The notes below the pieces were generated by a model. It worked only from the letters and a program-made list of their open reading frames with translations. It had not been told where the DNA came from and did no database searches. The translations under genes were made by a program, and so were the position numbers. Positions 62,301 to 64,000 of a stretch of 64,000 bases of DNA are shown piece by piece (within the stretch, counting starts at the first letter, position 1; every line of letters starts with the position of its first letter). Source of the stretch: Anaerolineaceae bacterium (GTDB taxonomy: Bacteria; Chloroflexota; Anaerolineae; Aggregatilineales; Phototrophicaceae); assembly GCA_002702065.1 (NCBI GenBank), contig NZXX01000013.1, forward strand, positions 421,747 to 485,746, given 5' to 3'.

Positions 62301-64000
62301 TGATGACCTGCCACCGGATGACTACGCCATCGAGGTTGTGCTGCCCGATAACTATGTGTTCAGCCTGCAAGACCAGACCGGCGACACCATCGACAGCGAC
62401 GTCGACATCGACACCGGCCAGACCATCGTCACCACGCTCGACCCCGACGAAGATGATCTGACGTGGGACGCGGGCCTGATCCCGGTGGCTTCGATTGGAG
62501 ACTATGTCTGGCGCGACAACGACAATGACGGCGTGCAGGACGGCACCGAAGTCGGCATTCAGGGCGTCACCGTGACCCTGTACGACAGCGGCGACAACGA
62601 AATCGACACCACCACCACCGACGCCGATGGCCTGTACCTGTTCGATGACCTGCGCCCCGGTGACTACTATCTCAACTTTGCGCTACCGGCTGGTTATCTG
62701 CGCAGCCCGCAGGACGCCACCGGCGATTCAGCCGACAGCGACGCCAACATCACCACCGGCGATACCATCGTCACCACGCTCGACCCCGACGAAGACGACC
62801 GGACGTGGGACGCGGGCCTGACCCCGCTGGCCTCGATTGGTAACTTTGTCTGGCGCGACAACGATGATGACGGCGTGCAGGATGGCGGCGAACCCGGTGT
62901 TGCCGGGGTCACGGTCAACCTACTCGACAGCGGCGGCACCGAGATCGACACGACCACCACCGCCAGCGATGGCAGCTACCTGTTCGACTTACTAGAAGCC
63001 GGTACGTACATCATCGAAGTGGAACTGCCCGATGGCTTCATCTTCAGCGACCAGAATCAGGGTGCTGATGACACGGTAGACAGCGATGTCGATACGACTA
63101 CCGGGCGCACCGTCAGCGTTGCCCTGGACTGGGGCGAAGAAGATCTGACCTGGGATGCCGGTCTGGTGCCATTGGCGTCCATCGGCAACTATGTCTGGTA
63201 TGACGCGGACGATGACGGACTTCAGGATGGCGGCGAAAGCGGCGTCGAGAACATCACCGTCACGCTGTACGATGACGGCGACAACGAAATCGACACCACC
63301 ACGACGGCGGGTGATGGCAGCTACCTGTTTGAGGACCTCGAACCGGGTGACTACTATCTCGTCTTCACGCTGCCTGCCGGGCATGTCTTCAGCCGCCCGA
63401 ATGAAGGCGCGAATGACGCTGTCGACAGTGACGCCAGCCGCGTTGACGGATCGACAACCGTGACGACACTGGCCCCCGGCGAGAACGACCTGACGTGGGA
63501 CGCCGGTATCATGGAAACAGCCAGCATCGGCGACCGCGTCTGGGAAGATGTCAATGACAATGGCATCCAGGATGGCGGCGAAAGCGGCGTCGAGAACATC
63601 ACCGTGACGCTGTATGACGGCGACGACAACGAAATCGACACCACCACCACCGATGGCGCCGGTAACTACGGCTTCACCGACCTGATTCCGGGTGATTACT
63701 ATGTGGTCTTCAGCGACCTGCCTGCCGGTTATGTCTTCAGCCGCCTGAACGTAGGCGCCGACGACATCGTCGACAGCGACGCGAACCGCACCACTGGCGC
63801 CACCGCTGTCACCACGCTGCTGCCGGGCGAAGATGACCCGACGTGGGATGCGGGCATCATGGAAGTCGCCAGCATCGGTAACTTCGTCTGGGATGACCTG
63901 AACGCGGATGGCGTGCAGGATGGCGGCGAACCCGGCATCGAGAACGTCACCGTCACGCTGTACGACAGCGGCGACAATGAAATCGACACCACCACCACCG
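56389..64000 (+). CDS. Giant exported repeat protein, 3' end outside window
   Basis: At least 2,537 codons are present and the frame is still open. ATG at 56389 follows GAGGAAAG. A signal peptide (LAILVTVLLLFSGIVSA) is followed by about seven DUF11-like beta domains up to codon 1340 or so. Examples are FIITKDADVTSVEPGDFINY, RATLDKVSDRDSYVVGAI and IQLEKATNGEDADFPTG. Two of these (about 57,890-58,950) are close duplicates. Then come at least eleven SdrD-B-like repeats of 115 residues, starting at 60421, each with ASIGDYVWxDxNxxGxQDG and a Ca-binding-like DxDxDG pattern. Such proteins are surface or extracellular adhesins. No anchor is visible in the window. Confidence 0.9.
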   Translation, partial: MNNARTLSKLAILVTVLLLFSGIVSALTLNSVTPAWSNVTGSSGDPTCLTIQTVGAEEQVRFGDDDIDPACPGDINVQSGFGFEGGGAATFASGEPFVLGELTHYNNPIFPPASFLETADLDLTIDFGDPVHNDVFSTTVTLDETANDLSTCPYGDSQPCADRISIERQSFAFNLGPGADYQFEIIGMIPGTLGSCVYDESQISTSFISDENASNSACLFGTVTTVAETEFIITKDADVTSVEPGDFINYQIDYNCFSQTTDCNDVVLVDFLPDEVNYVGSVGSTHTLTAAGVYSAGNHSVRFEFDNPLRAGSTGFVRIRAQVRDTGQVPNGTPITNTAVSTASNAATSTAEVTVPLSTVSNWTVDKVDPGTIYLSTDPPVTNTTYTVQICSNGSTVDLLNAQMVDTLPDDVVFLSATGSPVYDAGPPQTLTWDLGDLQSSSGCTSRQVTVQFPEPTFSEAQNVTNTVDASGDPVGEPSWTDSDSVTNPLSRLTPDPRATLDKVSDRDSYVVGAIAQFRLSPSNTGNVPLQNFTMSDILPPQLEVTRITVGSYSGYNGQVTVRYMTSDNVGNWVDWPGGPFDDNNQTLQVSSLGLPGGVYVAGLQWYYGTANPGFSTGSAARIYARIVSPDHNGDPVNDGDSITNDAELYWDYPPGNDGEGISGTELGSATLTIEVIPTPQFDKSSAGGVSATWRFLIGQQVGYYTLYPNNNSGVALDAFTITDTIPPQFDVTSVTVGQYSNFDGQQVTLRYQTNQNSWQVWPGSPFEDNNQSLSVSSLGLGGSEYITGVQWDFGTIQPDFSASIRPRINGEVINPDHNGDPVNDGDSMSNSAIAEWTYQGEPDDMSDTQVDTVREPIAEPAPQKTVTSTGPYIPSSLINYRLRVMASGSSPSVLINPIVMDLLPADLIYDPGSWSYDPGSTGVAAPVFEEIPNYDGTGRTLLRWTFNGTFAQGQAAYINFDAAIGPGAALGNMVNEYYITSNDIPIIPNTTDTGDLDGDGDDGDDLNGTGTTITIDELVGLDSVKGVRGQLDGDFSVYPDTGLTIPNGSVTYRLSIINEGNIPIQNVRVVDILPFVGDTGVQDIRPRGSEWRPVLTGLVSSPAGVTVYYSTSGNPCRPEIVSSGPAGCTAPNWSTLPPADISTVQSLRFDFAGTLTPGQSFNFTWTMQAPPDASEGTIAWNSFAFTSTNAQTGYPLRPAEPNKVGIELTRPEVAPLIQLEKATNGEDADFPTGPLVPLSDPVTWTYVITNTGNTRLADITLTDDIIDPLVCNEGPIPNLDANDSFTCTVVGVATSGQYANVGTVEGTPVSGEDDPLTDPDSGDPLPPVTDEDPSHYLGYDPNLARLGDRVWVDQDGDGVQDGGEPGLPGITVHLRDSEDTIIDTTTTNGSGFYYFVDLDPGQYSVQFVLPGVYSFTLQNEGGDDTLDSDADITTGATELTTLAAAENDPSWDAGVVAPASIGDYVWYDVNDNGVQDDGEEPASGITVNLLDSGGTVIDTTITDEDGIYRFIDLPPGEYGIEVIAPDGYTFSLPDLGGDDEVDSDVERSTGRTAAPTLLSPSENDPTWDAGLVPLASIGNFVWADMDNDGIQDGAETGVENVTVTLYDSGDNVVDTMQTNSLGAYNFTDVIPGDYYIVVTLPDGYMFSPQDQGANNSVDSDVDTTTGQSATTTLDPNEDDPTWDAGLVPLASIGDYVWLDIDNDGRQDGGESGFSSVTVNLLNSDGTQIDSTTTDGDGLYLFDDLVPGQYAIEVIPPANYVFSPQNVGGDSGDSDVDRSSGRTINTTLAPGEDDLTWDAGLVPDASIGDYVWYDNNNNGIQDGGDTPAENITVNLLNSGGTVIDTTTTDASGNYLFDHLTPGTYALEFVDPAGYAPAIQDAGGDDTVDSDADRFTGRTINTTLDPDEDDLTWDMGLVLSASIGDRVWRDNNGDSEQTGGEPGVSGVTVNLLDSDGTQIDTTTTDGTGNYLFDDLPPDDYAIEVVLPDNYVFSLQDQTGDTIDSDVDIDTGQTIVTTLDPDEDDLTWDAGLIPVASIGDYVWRDNDNDGVQDGTEVGIQGVTVTLYDSGDNEIDTTTTDADGLYLFDDLRPGDYYLNFALPAGYLRSPQDATGDSADSDANITTGDTIVTTLDPDEDDRTWDAGLTPLASIGNFVWRDNDDDGVQDGGEPGVAGVTVNLLDSGGTEIDTTTTASDGSYLFDLLEAGTYIIEVELPDGFIFSDQNQGADDTVDSDVDTTTGRTVSVALDWGEEDLTWDAGLVPLASIGNYVWYDADDDGLQDGGESGVENITVTLYDDGDNEIDTTTTAGDGSYLFEDLEPGDYYLVFTLPAGHVFSRPNEGANDAVDSDASRVDGSTTVTTLAPGENDLTWDAGIMETASIGDRVWEDVNDNGIQDGGESGVENITVTLYDGDDNEIDTTTTDGAGNYGFTDLIPGDYYVVFSDLPAGYVFSRLNVGADDIVDSDANRTTGATAVTTLLPGEDDPTWDAGIMEVASIGNFVWDDLNADGVQDGGEPGIENVTVTLYDSGDNEIDTTTT
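60421..64000 (+). repeat. Eleven tandem SdrD-B-like coding repeats, period about 345 bp
   Basis: Units begin at 60421, 60764, 61114, 61459, 61801, 62146, 62488, 62830, 63175, 63520 and 63868, 342-350 bp apart. Blocks such as GACACCACCACCACCGA and GATGGCGGCGAAxxxGGC recur nearly unchanged at DNA level, so units are probably amplified or homogenised by recombination. The array continues past the window. Confidence 0.9.

Noticed and set aside
60421..64000. CRISPR-like repeat array
   Set aside because: The regular repeats are in-frame protein units of 345 bp, not short direct repeats with spacers.
1..64000. tRNA or rRNA genes
   Set aside because: Reading the spacers showed no cloverleaf-like or rRNA-like segment.

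Overview
The window is a 64-kb piece of a fairly GC-rich bacterial chromosome, most likely from the phylum Chloroflexota. This is an inference: there is no rRNA or other phylogenetic marker. It rests mainly on a class II diterpene cyclase paired with a tuberculosinol/kolavelool-synthase-like enzyme, a pair I know from Herpetosiphon and, in related form, from mycobacteria. No tRNA, rRNA, CRISPR array, transposase or phage module was recognised. Most of the window is ordinary chromosome with long spacers full of small repeats.

Left part (1-9.2 kb): a CoA-transferase cut by the window edge, a PfpI/DJ-1 protein, a xylose-isomerase-like TIM barrel, a hypothetical, an isochorismatase-type hydrolase, an ABC ATPase/permease pair, a GH20 hexosaminidase and a stand-alone receiver protein. 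The most unusual locus follows at 9.3-14.8 kb. It is a compact minus-strand run of class II diterpene cyclase, membrane histidine kinase, two single-domain receivers, an Rv3378c-like diterpene synthase and a HAD hydrolase. Two gene overlaps suggest translational coupling. Terpene synthesis and a phosphorelay therefore seem to be made as one unit.

Middle part (15-30 kb): a RibD-like reductase, a frameshifted AraC regulator, two small hypotheticals (one with HEAT repeats), a USP-DUF389 membrane protein, an orphan radical SAM enzyme, a GH2 glycosidase, an EEP-family hydrolase, a DUF6544 protein, DedA, a lipoprotein and an exported repeat protein. From 29 to 37 kb lies a split haem locus of the C5 pathway (hemL; hemA-hemE-hemY-TPR), interrupted by mgtC with an attenuator-like leader and a decayed copy of the hemL 5' end.

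Right part (37-53 kb): a cyclase-family hydrolase, an orphan PAAR-like protein, DUF1003, a small HExxH protein, two SLC13-type permeases with TrkA-C domains, a TipAS protein, a zinc-type alcohol dehydrogenase, a sulfatase, an AT-rich remnant with a truncated gene, a methyltransferase, amino-sugar kinases (BadF/NAGK-like and AnmK) and PrsW. Together with GH20, the kinases suggest amino-sugar or cell-wall recycling. The last 11 kb hold two collinear genes for very large exported proteins with SdrD-B-like repeats; the second has more than 2,500 codons and runs off the window.

Three families of intergenic repeats recur: tandem CAGTTGTCAGT-like arrays beginning right after stop codons and often bracketing a spacer in inverted pairs; GTAGGGGCG palindromes; and roughly 90-bp palindromic elements with ACCTCACCCC ends.
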